64,000 nt of DNA from Hemerocallis citrina (GCA_017893485.1 CM030361.1:307053224-307117223); one strand, 5' to 3'; shown: positions 9,194-21,714, counted from the stretch's first letter. The notes: a model not told the origin generated them from the sequence alone. Numbers and translations: made by a program.

Positions 9194-11156
9194 TGTAACC
9201 CCCGTTTCCGATTGTATGGATTTTGTTTCTCTTTTCTCTGTATCCTTGTATTATAAATTTTCTATAATACTTATATTCTTTCTTTTAAACCCTATTGCAT
9301 ACATTTGAATAATCAATTGTTTTGTCAAAACCCAAGCTCCTAATCCATTCTATAATTTGTTTATTTATTTATTCTGAACCCAATCCAATCTTAATTATTT
9401 TGTGAATCCAAAGCCCATTCTATAATTGTATTTGATTCTTTATTAAATTGTGAAGCTCAAATCCAATTCTTAGCTAAAACCAAGTCCAATCTTATATTTG
9501 ATTTATTATAATTTTTAAACTCAATTCAACCCAACATATCAGCCAACTCATTACTCTCCAATCTCTTCATCTTTCATAACTGATCACCCCACTATCCCCA
9601 TTAACTTCGTCCTTAATATTCTCCTTAATCACCCCCACAAATTCCTAATAAATTTCCTCCATTAATTACACTAATTACCCCCTCATCTTCTTCCTCCATC
9701 CCCCTCCGTCCACTGCCTTCATCACCCGATGACCAAGCTCCGACCTCCACCACAAAACCACCTGCACATCGAAACCCCGAGCACCTACTGCGCGCCTCCC
9801 CCCGACTGTGACCGTCTCCACACCCCCGAACGCTACAGCAACCAGCTTCACCCTCACCTCCGAGCATCATTGTACAACTGAAAGCCCCTACATCCCAGTC
9901 CCCTCGCAGCACACCCGACCTCCGCTACCGCCCTTTGCTGCTCCTCTGAACACCACCACAAGCACCAGCGCCGATCATCATCATTATCCCCGAAGCCTCC
10001 TCTTGTTGCCCCTTTGACTTCCTCAACTCCACTCATCTCCACCATCCTCTAAAGCACCTAAACTTGAACCCTACCTCCCTCATCACCGCTGCACCACCCT
10101 CCTTCCTCGAAACACGAAGTCGACCACTTCCAGCAAATCCCTAACACTCTACTACTATCTCCATCACCGGTTTCCATCAACTCCACCGCAACTCGCTCAT
10201 CAACTCCACCCTACATTTCGCAGCCAACACCTTCCCTGCTCGCGGTATTTCCGCTACCGACCTTGCTGCTCTAGACGAAGTTGCTCGTTGTTTCTGTCTT
10301 TTGGCATGTCATTGTCTTGCCGTGGTTGTTGCCTAGCAATGTGGTTGATGCCGTAGTTGCGTCGTTCTTACTTGTTGTTGCTGTCACTCTTGCTTACCAC
10401 CGTCGCCGCTGTTTTTCCTTTCGTTGTCGTAACCGTCACGCAAGAATCTCTTGTTTTCACGTCTACATGTTTTCTCAGTTTACATGTTTACATGTTTTCA
10501 GTTTACATGTTACATGATTCATGTTTACAAGTTTACATGATTCCTGTTTACATGACATGTTTTCCATTACATGATTCTTTGTTACTGATTGATTATACAT
10601 TGAAGTTATTTTTACATCTTTCTCGTTTCCAATTTACAAGTTCACAAATGTTCTTGTATCATACTTGATCATATTGTTCCTTGTTTCTTGTTCCATGTTC
10701 CTTGTTCCTTGTTCCTTGTTCCTTGTTCCTTGTTATATTGTGCTTCCTTGTTTCACTACTTGTAGCTACTTACTGTACGAAGTTTACTCTAACAGACACC
10801 TTCTATTTTTAGTTAATATTTATACAGATACAGACGATGAGATACCGAAGGAACTTGATGATCATATTTTTAAATGGCTGTGATGGAATTGCTATTGCTA
10901 TTGCTCTACTTTTCTGTCGCTACTAGTTGTAGTGGATCGTCTACTACATTGTATATTCTTGAACATTTTGACATGAAGTTCTCGTATTTCAGGTATTGCT
11001 TATTGATTCTATTACTGTTCATGTGATTATTATTATTACCTATATTATTGAGCTTACTAGTATTGTATAGCTTATGAATAATATGAATTAATATACTTAT
11101 ATCATTGAAGGACCTTAGTTGTGTGCCCATACTTCCGTATTTTGGGAAGTGGGACA
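9194..11156 (+). mobile_element. Solo LTR of a Ty3/gypsy-type element
   Basis: It begins TGTAACCCCCGTTTCCG and ends GGGAAGTGGGACA, flanked by CTACA (9189-9193) and CTTCA (11157-11161), a 5-bp TSD with one mismatch. Copia B reading resumes on the right with HPEWQDAI. Both ends match, on the opposite strand, the ends of the split solo LTR at 45240-58812, so the two belong to one family. Contents are noncoding: C-rich leader-like sequence (9640-10250) and gttcc repeats (10676-10735). No internal region or second LTR remains, consistent with LTR-LTR recombination. Confidence 0.8.
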
Positions 11157-12746
11157 CTTCACACGTGAGTTCAGATCTTATCAAGAAGTTATTCAACATC
11201 CAGAGTGGCAGGACGCTATCACATAGGAGTTCTGTGCATTTGTTATAGTGAAACTTTGAATGTTGTTCCACTACTAGATGGAATCGAGCCATGTTAGCTG
11301 CAAGTGGATCTTCAATGTCAAATATCGTCCTGATGGCTCCATTGAGCAATAAATGGCTCTTCTAGTTGCCAGAGGTTTTACTCCGGAGTATGACATGGAT
11401 TATGATGAGACTTTTTCTCTAGTAGCCCAAATGACCACAGTTCGCACTCTCCTTACTGTTGCTTGCATTTGTCAGTGATTGTTATACCAGATGGACGTGA
11501 ATAATGCATTTCTTCATGACACATTATTTGAGGTTGTATACAGGCAGCCTCATGTTGGCCTCACCACACCTCTCGTCATGTTTGCCGTCTACGTCAAGCT
11601 ATTTATTGTTTGAAACATACTCCTCAAGCTTGGTTTGAGTGATTTCGATGTCTCAGTTGTTTACATTCAGCCTCCTGTTGGCCTCACCACACCTCATACG
11701 TCGAGCTATTTATGGTCTGAAACAGGCTCTTCAAGCTTGGTTTGAGTGCTTTCGACGTGTCATCACATAGGCAGGTTTCAAACAGAGCTCACAAGACCAC
11801 TCTATGTTTATGCGGTCATCACCACAGGGAAGGGTACTTCTATTGCTATATGTTGATGATATGATTATTACAGGGAACGACTTAGTAAGCATTGCATCCA
11901 CTCAGAGATACCTTTATCAGCAGTTTCACATGAAGGATCTTGGCAGGCTACGTTATTTTATAAGTTTAGAGATTGTCAGGCTCCTCTGGGAATACTCACT
12001 TCTCAGCAGAAAATACATATCAGATATTATTTTCGCAGCAGCTCTATCTGACATTCGATTAACTGGGACTCCTTTAGAGCTTCATGTGAAGCTTCATCCC
12101 ACATATGTGAGCTCCTCTCCGATCCTACTAGATACAAGCAGATTGTTGTTCAGCTTGTCTATTTATGCATGATCATACCCGATTTTGCTCATGCAGTTAG
12201 TATTTTCATTCAGTTTGTTTTAGCTCCTCGATCAATTCACTACAGTGCTTTTCTTCGGATCTTCATATATCTTCGAGGCACTATCACTCGTTCATTATTC
12301 ATGCCCTTTACATCTAGACTGGAGCTTAGTGCAAATTCTGATTCTGATTGGGCAAGGGATCGTACTACCAGGCCGTCTACCAAAAGTTTCTATCTCTTTC
12401 TTGGTGATTTTTTGATCTCATGGAGAAGCAAGAAATATGCAGTTGTTGTATGTTCTTTCACAGAGGCCAAGTATAGAGCGATGACAGCCACTACTAAAGA
12501 AATTGTTTATATTCGGTGCTATCAACATATAGGGGTGTCACCCTTATTGGTGCCACTCATCTTAATTGTGACAACTGGAGTGCTATACGTATTGTAAGAA
12601 ACCTGTTCTTTCAAGAACGGATGAAACACATACAGATTGATTGTCACTTCATAGGTGAGTGTTTTCAGGCAGGGCCCATTTCACTTCATCATGCGACTTC
12701 TTCAGAGAAGACATCCGACTTATTCATGAAATCCCACACTTTCTAG
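11157..12746 (+). pseudogene. Copia B reverse transcriptase/RNase H pseudogene
   Basis: After the solo LTR the frame gives HPEWQDA, then in shifted frames SCKWIFNVKYRPDGSIE, FTPEYDMDYDETFS, YQMDVNNAFLHD, an intact-looking LLLYVDDMIITGND (about 11840), and an RNase H region (SANSDSDWARD ... SWRSKKYAVVVCS ... EAKYRAM, 12340-12480). Stops, frameshifts and a local duplication (11540-11760) rule out function. Confidence 0.85.
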
Positions 12747-12798
12747 AGAATCCGATAGATAGTGAGGCAACTCATAATGATTGATCCACCATTAGTTT

Positions 12799-12922
12799 GA
12801 GAGGGGGAGTTAGATGTATATTAGATGTACGCCTGAGATTGTACTTGTACCTATATATACCGGCATTTAGTGCCCAATAATAATTCATCTTTTCTTCCCA
12901 TCTCTCGCTATTAACCTAACAG
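12799..12922 (+). repeat. Copia B polypurine tract and 3' LTR remnant
   Basis: GAGAGGGGGAG (12799-12809) follows the RNase H region, as expected for the plus-strand primer. About 110 bp of LTR-like sequence follows (ttagatgtatatt ... ctatatata ... ttaacctaaca). There is no matching 5' LTR in the window. Confidence 0.6.
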
Positions 12923-12925
12923 AAT

Positions 12926-13427
12926 TCATGGTGAATATCATGATCCCCCAAAACTTAAGATTCCATGGTGTATACCATGGTCTCCTCAACCTTTGGAATC
13001 CATGGTAAATACCATAATCCCTTCAAAAACACCAAAACATATAGATGTATCGTAAGAACCACAATCCCCACTATCAAATTCTCATTCTTGCAAGATCCAC
13101 CCACCACGACAAAAGATCCGGACGGCCAACCCCCCAACAACAAAAAATTCAGTCATCCATCCCTCAATGGCATCAAATTCGACAAGCAACCTCAAAATTC
13201 CGCTCCCAAAGCCTTCCCTTCTAGAAGCATCACCAATATCAAAACTCAACAATCCAAATTCTGAATTTGAAAAATAGATTCAAAAAACAAACCCAACAAA
13301 ATTTGAAATAGGAGAGCGATCACTAGTCATCGGAGACCAAACTCGAGCATCGCTGACTTAAAGGATCACCATGAGGGTGACCAGACCCGATGCTGGCCCA
13401 ATATATCTAACTGAAGTCCAGATCTAT
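12926..13427. other. Intergenic, no recognised gene
   Basis: Short CCATGG/ATACCAT inverted motifs (12963-13010) and a 99-codon plus-strand frame (12965-13264) without recognisable domains. I see nothing further I can support. Copia C inserted at its right edge. Confidence 0.6.
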
Positions 13428-13829
13428 TGTTGAAATATTAACTTGATTTGGGTCTTAGCCCAAATAGATATGATATCTTATGTATTTAATGTAATAGGCC
13501 CAACTTCTAGAAACTTACTTTAGAGAAATCTTATCTAGAAGTTTTTTCTAGATAAGTTTTAGGAGTTATCTAAAAGATAAGGATAACTTTAGACTTGTGG
13601 AGAAAATTCTAGAGAGATAATTATAGCCATTAGATTAGAGTTGTGTTGGCAAAATCCTAACCATTGGTTGGGTAAAGCCACTAGTATAAATAGGGGTGGT
13701 GTCTTTGTGTTTGTATCAAGCCAAAAATTAGAAACACTCAATAATACAAGTAACCCTCCTTTTTCTAAAATCTCTAATCTCTCCCATTTTTAAACACTTC
13801 CTCCAACCACCTAAAATTTCCTTCCAACA
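13428..13829 (+). repeat. 5' LTR of copia C
   Basis: 402 bp, TGTTG...CAACA. A TATA box TATAAATA lies at 13685-13692, giving a predicted R/U5 of about 120 bp. Confidence 0.95.
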
Positions 13830-13832
13830 AAG

Positions 13833-13844
13833 TGGTATCACAGC
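13833..13844 (+). other. Primer binding site of copia C
   Basis: TGGTATCACAGC, one mismatch from the usual initiator tRNA-Met complement (TGGTATCAGAGC), three bases after the LTR. Confidence 0.88.
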
Positions 13845-13862
13845 TTGAAGATCCTCCTAGAG

Positions 13863-14892
13863 ATGGCGAATAGCGGTATTCCCTTCCAAGTCCCGATGCT
13901 CACCAAGAGCAACTATGACAATTGGAGCTTAAGGATGATTGCTCTCCTTGGAGCACACGACGTGTGGGAGATGGTTGAGAAAGGTCTCACCGAACCGGAA
14001 TGAAGGAAGTCTATCTCAAACTGAAAGGGATAGTTTAAGAGACTCAAGGAAGAGAGACAAGAAGGCTCTCTGTCTAATCTATCAAGGATTATATGAAGAT
14101 ACGTTTGAGATGGTTTCGGGAGCAAAGTCGGCCAGGGAAGCATGGGAGAAGCTTCGAACCTCATATAAGGGAGCCGATCAAGTCAAGAAGGTGCGTCTTA
14201 AAGTTTAAGAGGAGAGTTTGAAGCTTTGCATATGAAAGAAGGTGAGCTTGTCTCCGATTACTTCTCAAGAATTTTAATGGTTACTAATAACCTAAAAAGA
14301 AACGGAGAGAAGTTAGATGATGTGAGAATTATGGAGAAGATTCTTAGATCTTTAGATCCAAAGTTCGAACACATTGTCGCCATCATCGAAGAGACAAAAG
14401 ACTTGGAGGCCATGACAATGGAGCAAATTCTCGGCTCGTTGCAAGCTTATGAAGAAAAGAAAAAGAAGAAGGAAGAGATCGTGGAGCAAGTACTCAAGAC
14501 GCGGGTTGATTCAACAAAAGAAGAAAGCGGTCGAAGCCAAAAAAGACGAGGTTGCGGTCGAGAACGAGGTCGTGGACATGGACACGGACGAGGTTGGAGG
14601 CCCAATGACGACAACGACAACAACAACAACCAAAGAGGAGAAAGCTGAAGAAGAGGTCGTGGGAGAGAAAATTCAAAATCAAGGTATGACAAGTCACGCG
14701 TCAAATGCTACAATTGTGAGAAGTTTGGACATTATGCTTCAGAATGCAGAGCTCCTAGTAACAATAGAATCAAAGAGAAGGCCAACTACGTTGAAGAAAG
14801 AAGTCAAGAAGATGGTACCTTACTGTTGGCTTACAAGGATAATGGAAGAAGCGAGGAGAATCAATGGTACCTAGACAGTGGTGCAAGCAACC
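13863..14892 (+). pseudogene. Copia C gag and start of protease, frameshifted
   Basis: ATG at 13863 opens MANSGIPFQVPMLTKSNYDN. A stop at 14001 comes from a frameshift; homology continues in the next frame (ALCLIYQGLYEDTFEMV) and returns to the original frame near 14205 (MKEGELVSDYFSRILMV). A TGA at 14646 precedes the CCHC knuckle CYNCEKFGHYASEC (14706), which is again in the original frame, and the protease motif WYLDSGAS. A solo LTR inserted right after Gly-Ala-Ser-Asn at 14893. Gag would form the particle and the knuckle bind RNA; in this copy both are broken. Confidence 0.9.
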
Positions 14893-16391
14893 TGATGAAC
14901 TCAATAATATGCACTTTTAGGAGCATTAATCTTAATGCAATTGGACATTTAAATGCTTTATATGAGGTAATTTACTCTTCTTTTCTCTTTTCCATAGGAA
15001 ACAGCCTAAAAGCAGCAAACGATGCAGATTCAAGACTAATACAGACTGAGAGGATGATACACAGAAACTATAGGGCAACAGTCGACTGATTCTTTCAACA
15101 GTCGACCGGACAGAAAGGTTGAAGCTGCTCGGCACAGTCGACTGCTTCCCAAGCCAGTCGACTGGTCTTCGGCAGAGTCAGAAGATAAGATGTTTAAAGA
15201 TCCTTTCTCAGCCAAATCCAAATCAAAGCAGATAAGGAAGAAATGAAGAAAAGAGAAGGAAATAAAAATGCAGATCAAAAGGAGGAATTAAATAAAAAGA
15301 AGAGGACCTTTCTATAAAAGAAAAGTGCAAACCCTAATTCTCTAGCCGTGTTCTATAAATATCAACCAAGAGGCATTAAGAGAGGAGGCCGGATCCATCA
15401 TCAACTAACCATCGACAGGAAGCATAAAAAAGGAGAACAAGTCGACTGCTGATTGGGCTAAATTTCAACATCATACAAATCAGTGTTCTTCTGTTCTTCC
15501 TTTACTTTTTATTCTTATTGTAGAGTCATGAATTCTATTTTATTAATCAATAAAGGTTGTATTATGTGCAACTAATTTCATAGTTGGGTAGATTGAAACC
15601 GTAGTCATGTAATGCTTATCTTCTTCTGAATGCTACTCTATTACTTATTGATCAAACCTAATTGTATTGGTATGGATTTATAATAACCAAACTTGTTCAG
15701 ATGTTCTAAGAGCAGTCGACTGAGAGTGACAGCAAGTCAACTACCATACAGAACCTGAGTTATCAAGTTTGCTTATTATAAATCTGAATCTGTTATATGA
15801 GCATATTGAGACGACCCGTATCTCGTGCTCATAACTTGTAACACAGGAATCTTTAGGGGTTCTTGGTTTAATCAACTTGAAGGATCTAGATCTGATACCA
15901 ATTTCTAGAACTTTGAGTGTTTGTTCGTTTCCATTGTTCATATGCTTTCTTCAAGTGCAACTTAGTAGATACCATGCTAAATACTTAAGGAAAGAAACGA
16001 ATTAGAGTAGATACCATGCCTAATTATTGGCCTAGGGAAACATTAACTTTAAGGAGTAGATACCATGCCCTTAAAGGAACAAACATGAGTGATCAGAGTG
16101 GTGACTTAGCATTCTTGACTATAGGTGGAAATCAAGCCCAACTACTTTAGTTGATATTCTTGAGATACTACTTGATTTAGATCTTTTCATTTCCTTTCAA
16201 ATAGACTTTTAGAACAAACTTTATGATTTGCATTTTTTCTTTGTTTTATTGATTAGTAAGTTAAGTACTACAATCTCAGTGGGATCGACCCTTGCTTTTC
16301 ACTACGCTTCTATAAACGATTCGTACACTTGCGAGGTTTTTAATTTGTGTCTAGTTTATCTATATATTTAGATTATCTAGATTGCACAACA
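14893..16391. mobile_element. Solo LTR inside copia C protease
   Basis: Starts TGATGAACTC and ends GCACAACA, flanked by perfect CAACC repeats (14888-14892 and 16392-16396). Removing it rejoins the copia C protease from LDSGASN to HMCRRK. It has no coding region. It carries several AGTCGACT palindromes, three pairs of them spaced 20-21 bp (15080/15100, 15136/15156, 15714/15735) plus a single one at 15440. The family cannot be named; orientation is unresolved, since no PBS or polypurine tract is visible. Confidence 0.85.
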
Positions 16392-16396
16392 CAACC

Positions 16397-17220
16397 ATAT
16401 GTGCAGAAGAAAAAGTATGTTCGTGGAGCTTGATGAATCGGTCAAGGGCAATGTAGCTTTCGGAGATGAATCAAAGGTGGCGGTGAAAGGTAAAGGAAAT
16501 GTTCTAATCCGATTGAAGAATGGAGAGCACCAATTCATTCCAAATGTTTATTACGTGCCAAACATGAAGAGTAACATCTTAAGCCTAGGACAACTCTTAG
16601 AGAAAGGTTATGATATTCGATTGAAAGATAGTAACCTTTCTATAAGAGACAATGCAAGCAACTTCATTGCTAAGGTGCCGATATCAAGAAATAGAATGTT
16701 CGTGCTCAACATTCAAAATGATGTGGCACAATGTCTCAAGATGTGTTACAAAGATGCATCTTGGCTTTGGCATCTTCGATTTGGGCATCTCAATTTCGGA
16801 GGATTAGAGTTGCTCTCCAAGAAGGAAATGGTAAGAGGATTACCTTGCATCAACCACCACGATCAAGTGTGTGAAGGATGTCTACTTGGAAAGCAATTCA
16901 AAATGAGCTTTCCAAAGGAGTCGAACTCTAGAGCTCGAAAGCTGTTGGAACTCATACACACAGACATGTGTGGTCCGATCAAGCCAAGATCACTTGGTAA
17001 GAGTAACTATTTCCTTCTCTTTATCGATGATTTTTCAAGAAAAACATGGGTATATTTTTTGAAGGAGAAATTAGAGGTGTTCAAGAACTTCAAGAAGTTC
17101 AAAGCTCATGTTGAAAAGGAAAGTGGCCTTGTGATCAAAGCCATGAGATCCGACCGTGGAGGAGAGTTCACATAAAAAAATTCTAAAAGTTTTGTGAAGA
17201 TAATGGAATTTGATGACAAC
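16397..17220 (+). pseudogene. Copia C protease end, GAG-pre-integrase and integrase N-terminal half
   Basis: Directly after the solo LTR the frame continues HMCRRKSMF, through VYYVPNMKSNILSLGQLLEK, the GAG-pre-integrase WLWHLRFGHLNFGGL, the integrase zinc motif (Cys-x2-Cys in CEGCLLGKQ), LIHTDMCGPI and FIDDFSRKTWVYFLKEK, to RSDRGGEFT. A TAA at 17173-17175 and small indels up to about 17220 break the frame inside the catalytic core, between the second Asp and the Glu. Confidence 0.9.
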
Positions 17221-17225
17221 TGACG

Positions 17226-19406
17226 GTGCCAAGGTCCCCCCAACAAAATAGAGTAACAGAAAGGAAGAATAGGACAATCCTTGAGATGGCGAGGAGCATG
17301 CTCAAAAGCAAGAGGTTGCCAAAGGAATTTTGGGCGGAAGCAGTTGTGTGTGTGGTTTACCTATCAAACCGATCTCCGACAAGAAGCGTATGGAAAAAAA
17401 TACCACAAGAAACATGGAGTGGAAGGAAGCCCGACATTTCCCACCTAAGAGTCTTTGAAAGCATAGCATACGTACACATACCGGACGAGAAGCGAAGCAA
17501 GTTAGATGATAAAAGTGAGAAGTACATTTTCATTGGCTATGACACCAACTCCAAAGGCTACAAGATCTACAATCCTGATACGGGAAAGAAAATCATCTGT
17601 CGAGATGTCGTGTTCGATGAAGAAGGAGAATGGGATTGGAGCACATATAATGAAGACTACAACTTCTTTCCACATTTTAAAGAAGAAGACATGGAGCAAT
17701 CAAGGATAGAGCAACCAAGAGAGGAGCCTGCTACCCCACCATCTTCACCAACTGCGAGTTCTCAAGGAGACGAAAGCTTAAGTGAAAGGACTCCGCACTT
17801 TAGAAGCCTACAAGAACTTTATGAGGTAACTGAAAATCAAGACAATCTTGCTCTCCTTTGCCTATTTGCGGATTGTGAGCCCATGAACTTCCAAGAAGCT
17901 ATGGAAAAGAAGAGTTGGAGAAATGCTATGGATGAAGAGATAAAGGCAATCAAGAAGAATGATACATGGGAGTTAGCTTCACTTCCAAAAGGGCACAAGG
18001 CAATCGGTGTGAAGTGGGTGTACAAAGCAAAGAAGAATGCCATAGGAGAAGTTGAAAGATACAAGGCGAGATTGGTGGCAAAAGGCTACAGTCAAAGAGC
18101 GGGTATCGACTATGACGAGGTATTTGCTCCGGTTGCTCGACTAGAAACTGTTAGACTAATAATTTCATTGGCAGCTCAAAATAATTGGAGGATATATCAA
18201 ATGGATGTCAAATCTGCATTCTTAAATAGAGTCCTTAAAGAAGAAGTCTACATTGAGCAACTACAAGGCTACGAAGTGAAGGGAGAAGAAGGCAAGGTCT
18301 TGAAGCTGAAAAAGGCACTCTATGGGTTGAAACAAGCTCCAAGAGCTTGGAATGCTCGAATTGACAAATACTTCCAAGGGAGAAACTTCACCAAGTGTCC
18401 ATACGAGCATGCACTCTATATTAAAATCCAGAACATTGATATATTGATTGTATGCTTGTATGTAGATGACTTGATCTTCACAGGTAGCAATCCAAGCATG
18501 TTTGGTAAATTTAAGAAAGAGATGACGAAGGAGTTCGAGATGACGGATATTGGGCTCATGTCTTACTACCTCGGCATAGAAGTAAAGCAAGAAGACAAAG
18601 GCATCCTAATCACTCAAGAAGGCTATGCTAATGAGATACTCAAGAAGTTCAAGATGGATGACTCTAACCCGGTTGGCATGCTAATGGAATGTGGAATCAA
18701 GTTGTCAAAATACGAGGAAGGAGAAAGGGTGGATCCAACACTCTTTAAGAGCTTGGTCGGAAGTCTGCGATATTTAACTTACACAAGACCCGATATTCTA
18801 TATGCGGTTGGAGTTGTCAGTCAATACATGGAGAATCCAACAACAACTCATTTGAAGGCGGCAAAGAGAATTCTTCGTTATGTCAAAGGTACAACAAACT
18901 TTGGCTTGTACTATTCTACTTCTAACAATTACAAGCTTGTTGGATATAGCGATAGCAATTGGAGTGGAGATATGGATGACCGCAAGAGCACAAGTGACTT
19001 CGTGTTCTACATGGGAGACACGGCCTTCACATGGATGTCAAAGAAGCAGCCAATTGTCACTCTTTCCACAAGCGAAGTGGAGTACGTAGCTGCTACTTCA
19101 TGTGTTTATCATGCAGTTTGGTTACGAAACCTGTTGAAGGAGTTGAGTTTGCCACAAGAGGAGCCGACCAAGATTTTTGTGGACAACAAGTCAGCAATAG
19201 CTTTGGCCAAGAACCCAGTCTTCCATGATCGAAGTAAGCACATTGATACATGCTACCACTATATTAGAGAGTGCATCACCAGAAAGAACATACAACTGGA
19301 GTACGTGAAGTCTCATGATCAAGTTGCTGATATCTTCGCCAAGCCTCTCAAGCGCGAAGACTTCATAAGGTTAAGAAGTTTGATTGGAGTAACAAATCAA
19401 GTTTAG
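17226..19406 (+). CDS. Copia C pol: integrase end, reverse transcriptase, RNase H (open frame)
   Basis: A 726-residue open frame from [16 protein letters not shown] (third catalytic residue of integrase) through [18 protein letters not shown], a conserved RT start ([40 protein letters not shown]), [12 protein letters not shown] around residue 410, and a complete RNase H ([17 protein letters not shown] ... [12 protein letters not shown]). The open frame probably reflects loss of only the upstream part; without a start and an intact integrase it would not be expressed as a working polyprotein. The style is common copia (Tnt1-94-like). Confidence 0.9.
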   Translation: MPRSPQQNRVTERKNRTILEMARSMLKSKRLPKEFWAEAVVCVVYLSNRSPTRSVWKKIPQETWSGRKPDISHLRVFESIAYVHIPDEKRSKLDDKSEKYIFIGYDTNSKGYKIYNPDTGKKIICRDVVFDEEGEWDWSTYNEDYNFFPHFKEEDMEQSRIEQPREEPATPPSSPTASSQGDESLSERTPHFRSLQELYEVTENQDNLALLCLFADCEPMNFQEAMEKKSWRNAMDEEIKAIKKNDTWELASLPKGHKAIGVKWVYKAKKNAIGEVERYKARLVAKGYSQRAGIDYDEVFAPVARLETVRLIISLAAQNNWRIYQMDVKSAFLNRVLKEEVYIEQLQGYEVKGEEGKVLKLKKALYGLKQAPRAWNARIDKYFQGRNFTKCPYEHALYIKIQNIDILIVCLYVDDLIFTGSNPSMFGKFKKEMTKEFEMTDIGLMSYYLGIEVKQEDKGILITQEGYANEILKKFKMDDSNPVGMLMECGIKLSKYEEGERVDPTLFKSLVGSLRYLTYTRPDILYAVGVVSQYMENPTTTHLKAAKRILRYVKGTTNFGLYYSTSNNYKLVGYSDSNWSGDMDDRKSTSDFVFYMGDTAFTWMSKKQPIVTLSTSEVEYVAATSCVYHAVWLRNLLKELSLPQEEPTKIFVDNKSAIALAKNPVFHDRSKHIDTCYHYIRECITRKNIQLEYVKSHDQVADIFAKPLKREDFIRLRSLIGVTNQV

Positions 19407-19418
19407 GGGGGGGGGGGA
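19406..19418 (+). other. Polypurine tract of copia C
   Basis: A run of G ending in GGA directly before the 3' LTR, the expected plus-strand primer. The G-run is unusually pure. Confidence 0.85.
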
Positions 19419-19821
19419 TGTTGAAATATTAACTTGATTTGGGTCTTAGCCTAAATAGATATGTTATCATATGTATTTAATGTAATAGGCCCAACTTCTA
19501 GAAATTTACTCTAGAGAAATCATATCTAGAAGTTTTTTCTAGATAAGTCTTAGGAGTTATGTAGAAGATAAAGATAACCTTAGACTTGTGGAGAAAATTC
19601 TAGAGAGATAATTATAGCCATTAGATTAGAGTTGTGTTGGCAAAATCCTAACCATTGGTTGGGTAATGCCACTAGTATAAATAGGGGTGGTGTCTTTGTG
19701 TTTATATCAAGCCAAAAATTAGAAACCACTCAATAATACAAGTAGCCTTCCTTTTTCTAAAATCTCTAATCTTTTCCATTTTTAAACACTTCCTCCAATC
19801 ACCTAAAATTTCCTTCCAACA
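19419..19821 (+). repeat. 3' LTR of copia C
   Basis: 403 bp; matches the 5' LTR with scattered substitutions and small indels; ends TTCCAACA and is followed by TSD TCTAT. Confidence 0.95.
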
Positions 19822-19826
19822 TCTAT

Positions 19827-20559
19827 CTCCTCCAACATCAGCAAACTCTCTCACTATCTCTCTTTAGATTTTAAGGCAAAAAGAAGGTTAAAAAAAACTA
19901 TAGGGGGGAGGAAGGAGTTAGAAGCCGCTGGCGAGCCCCTCCCCTCACCGATCTATTCTTTCAAAAGTCAAAGTAAAGCGACGAGAGTTAGCAAGCACAA
20001 AAAAACAAAGGTTGGAGGATTGAGGAGGGTGGAGGGGGGAAAGGGAGGGGGTTGCTGGATTTAGAAGATGGAGAAAGGAAGAGAAAAACTTCTCGCTCTA
20101 GAATTTCTAGAGAGAGAAAGGGTTACTGTGATAACTGTTCTATCAATAATTCATTCTTACCCAAAATTATTGCAGGAAAAAATCAATATGAGAGTACATT
20201 CAGCTAATACATTGTATTCCTAGATCATATTGTGAATGATTAGATTTGGATAAATCAATCCAAATATAGAAACAAAAACATCAAACAGTATAAACATGCA
20301 TGGGCTTTAAATAAATTTCTTATACATGGTCCCATGGCAAAAACTCTGCCAGTCTGCCCTGACCCTGGATACACAGCAGCTTTTGGATGATGCCATGATG
20401 GTATATATCTACAGTTGTATTTATCTCAGAATCACAGTGATATGACTAAGTCATCTGGCTCCATTGCATGCAACAGTTGCAATCATGCATTTCTAAACAG
20501 AACATCACATTCTGAAATGATCCCAATTTATAAAATTCGAACTTAAATTGCTTATACAT
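19827..20559. other. Intergenic, no recognised gene
   Basis: A purine-rich segment (19900-20120) followed by AT-rich DNA. I see no coding or repeat structure I can support. Confidence 0.5.
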
Positions 20560-20893
20560 TACTTCATCTTTAAAAATGTAAGTTATTCTAAATTTTTACA
20601 CATCTATTAAGAAAAAATCTTGAACTAACAAAAATTACGAGCATTCTTGATTTTTGAAGCTCATAAATGAGTTATTAATTATAAAATGTCCAATTTGTTC
20701 TCCTCTATAATTTTAATATTACTCCTTTTATGAAAAAGATAAGAGTAAAATTGAAAATCTCATAAAAAGTAATTTATGGACAATAAAAAATAACAAGACA
20801 TTTACCTCATAAACCTAAAGTGATTTATATATATTTTGAAGAAAAAAAAAGGGGCTAGAATGCGTATTATATTTTGAAACGGAGGGAGCAGTA
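20560..20893. mobile_element. Stowaway-like MITE (Tc1/mariner type), degenerate
   Basis: The right end reads tattttgaaacggagggagcagta, the typical Stowaway terminus (ACGGAGGGAG). The left end (ttacttcatctttaaaaatgtaag) is a decayed complement. The interior is AT-rich and noncoding. The left boundary is uncertain. Confidence 0.5.
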
Positions 20894-21646
20894 CTATATT
20901 AGTAATTTACACGTGCAATGCACATCTTTATAAATATCTCTAATTTCTAATAATACTATAATGCGAGATTTGAGATTGTATAATTTGTAGACAATATGTA
21001 ATTTGTAGACAACCAACCATTTAATCTCAACCACTCATTTTCAAGTGGGAGTTATATTAACCATCAATTTACTCAATTATTAATATCCTCAAAGTTCAAA
21101 TTTATTTACGATATAATTATTTACAAAAGTGCTACTCAAATAAAATATAAATTAGTGATACTAAGGATAATTTGAAAAGAGTATGGTAATAATTTGGAAT
21201 GGGTAAATGAATGTCTCAGGTTCGAGGCCAGACTATGTCATAGTCTTTACTTTAAAAAATAATAATATTAGGACGTGCATTGCACATGCAGATTACTAGT
21301 ATATTTTTTGAGTAAAAATTCCGACGTTGTCTGACCTTAAACCTAAGACCTCCTTTATATTAGTTATGCACGTGCATTGCACGAGTTTATTTGGTTACAA
21401 TGCACTGTTTATTTGATTACAAAACCCCAACTCTACCATTATAATATTACAGATTATATATATACTAGTAATTTACACGTGCGATGCACGTTTTAATAGT
21501 TTTAAAAAATAAAAACAAAAATTCTGATGTAGAGAGGATTTGAACCGGAAACATCCTTTATATTAGTTATGTACGTGCGTTGCACATGTTGGTAGAATGA
21601 CAAAATGACGAATGACACTAAGGCCTTCTCCCATTATAATATTATT

Positions 21647-21650
<4 letters not shown>

Positions 21651-21714
<64 letters not shown>
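21651..21714. repeat. (TA)n microsatellite
   Basis: About 32 TA units ending at a half copy of the foldback MITE (21715-21760). Confidence 0.97.

Larger units (their letters stand above)
5510..12925 (+). mobile_element. Copia B: decayed copia element split by two insertions
   Basis: Scattered plus-strand copia remnants run in order: a gag/protease remnant (5540-5814), GAG-pre-integrase and integrase (7800-9193), RT and RNase H (11157-12746), a polypurine tract (12799-12809) and a short 3' LTR remnant (12810 to about 12922). A hAT element (5815-7657) and a solo LTR (9194-11156) interrupt it, each with TSDs showing they jumped into copia B. Many stops and frameshifts show long decay. The 5' LTR was not found, so the left edge is approximate. 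Confidence 0.8.
13428..19821 (+). mobile_element. Copia C: full-length copia retrotransposon with nested solo LTR
   Basis: Two LTRs (13428-13829 and 19419-19821) starting TGTTGAAATATT and ending TTCCAACA are flanked by a perfect TCTAT TSD (13423-13427 and 19822-19826). PBS, gag, protease, integrase, RT, RNase H and polypurine tract are all present in copia order. The LTRs differ at a modest number of sites, so the insertion is older than the Tekay element. Frameshifts in gag and integrase make it non-autonomous now. Confidence 0.96.

Noticed and set aside
10080..10130. A GTCGAC site in the solo LTR at 9.2-11.2 kb as another member of the paired-palindrome set
   Set aside because: Single site without a partner at ~20 bp; likely chance.
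9625..10668. Pro/Thr/Ser- or Cys/Leu-rich open frames in the 9.6-10.7 kb region
   Set aside because: They sit inside a solo LTR, occur on both strands and have no domain.
12965..13264. 99-codon plus-strand frame as a possible gene
   Set aside because: No recognisable domain, no promoter or splice evidence, and wedged between two elements.
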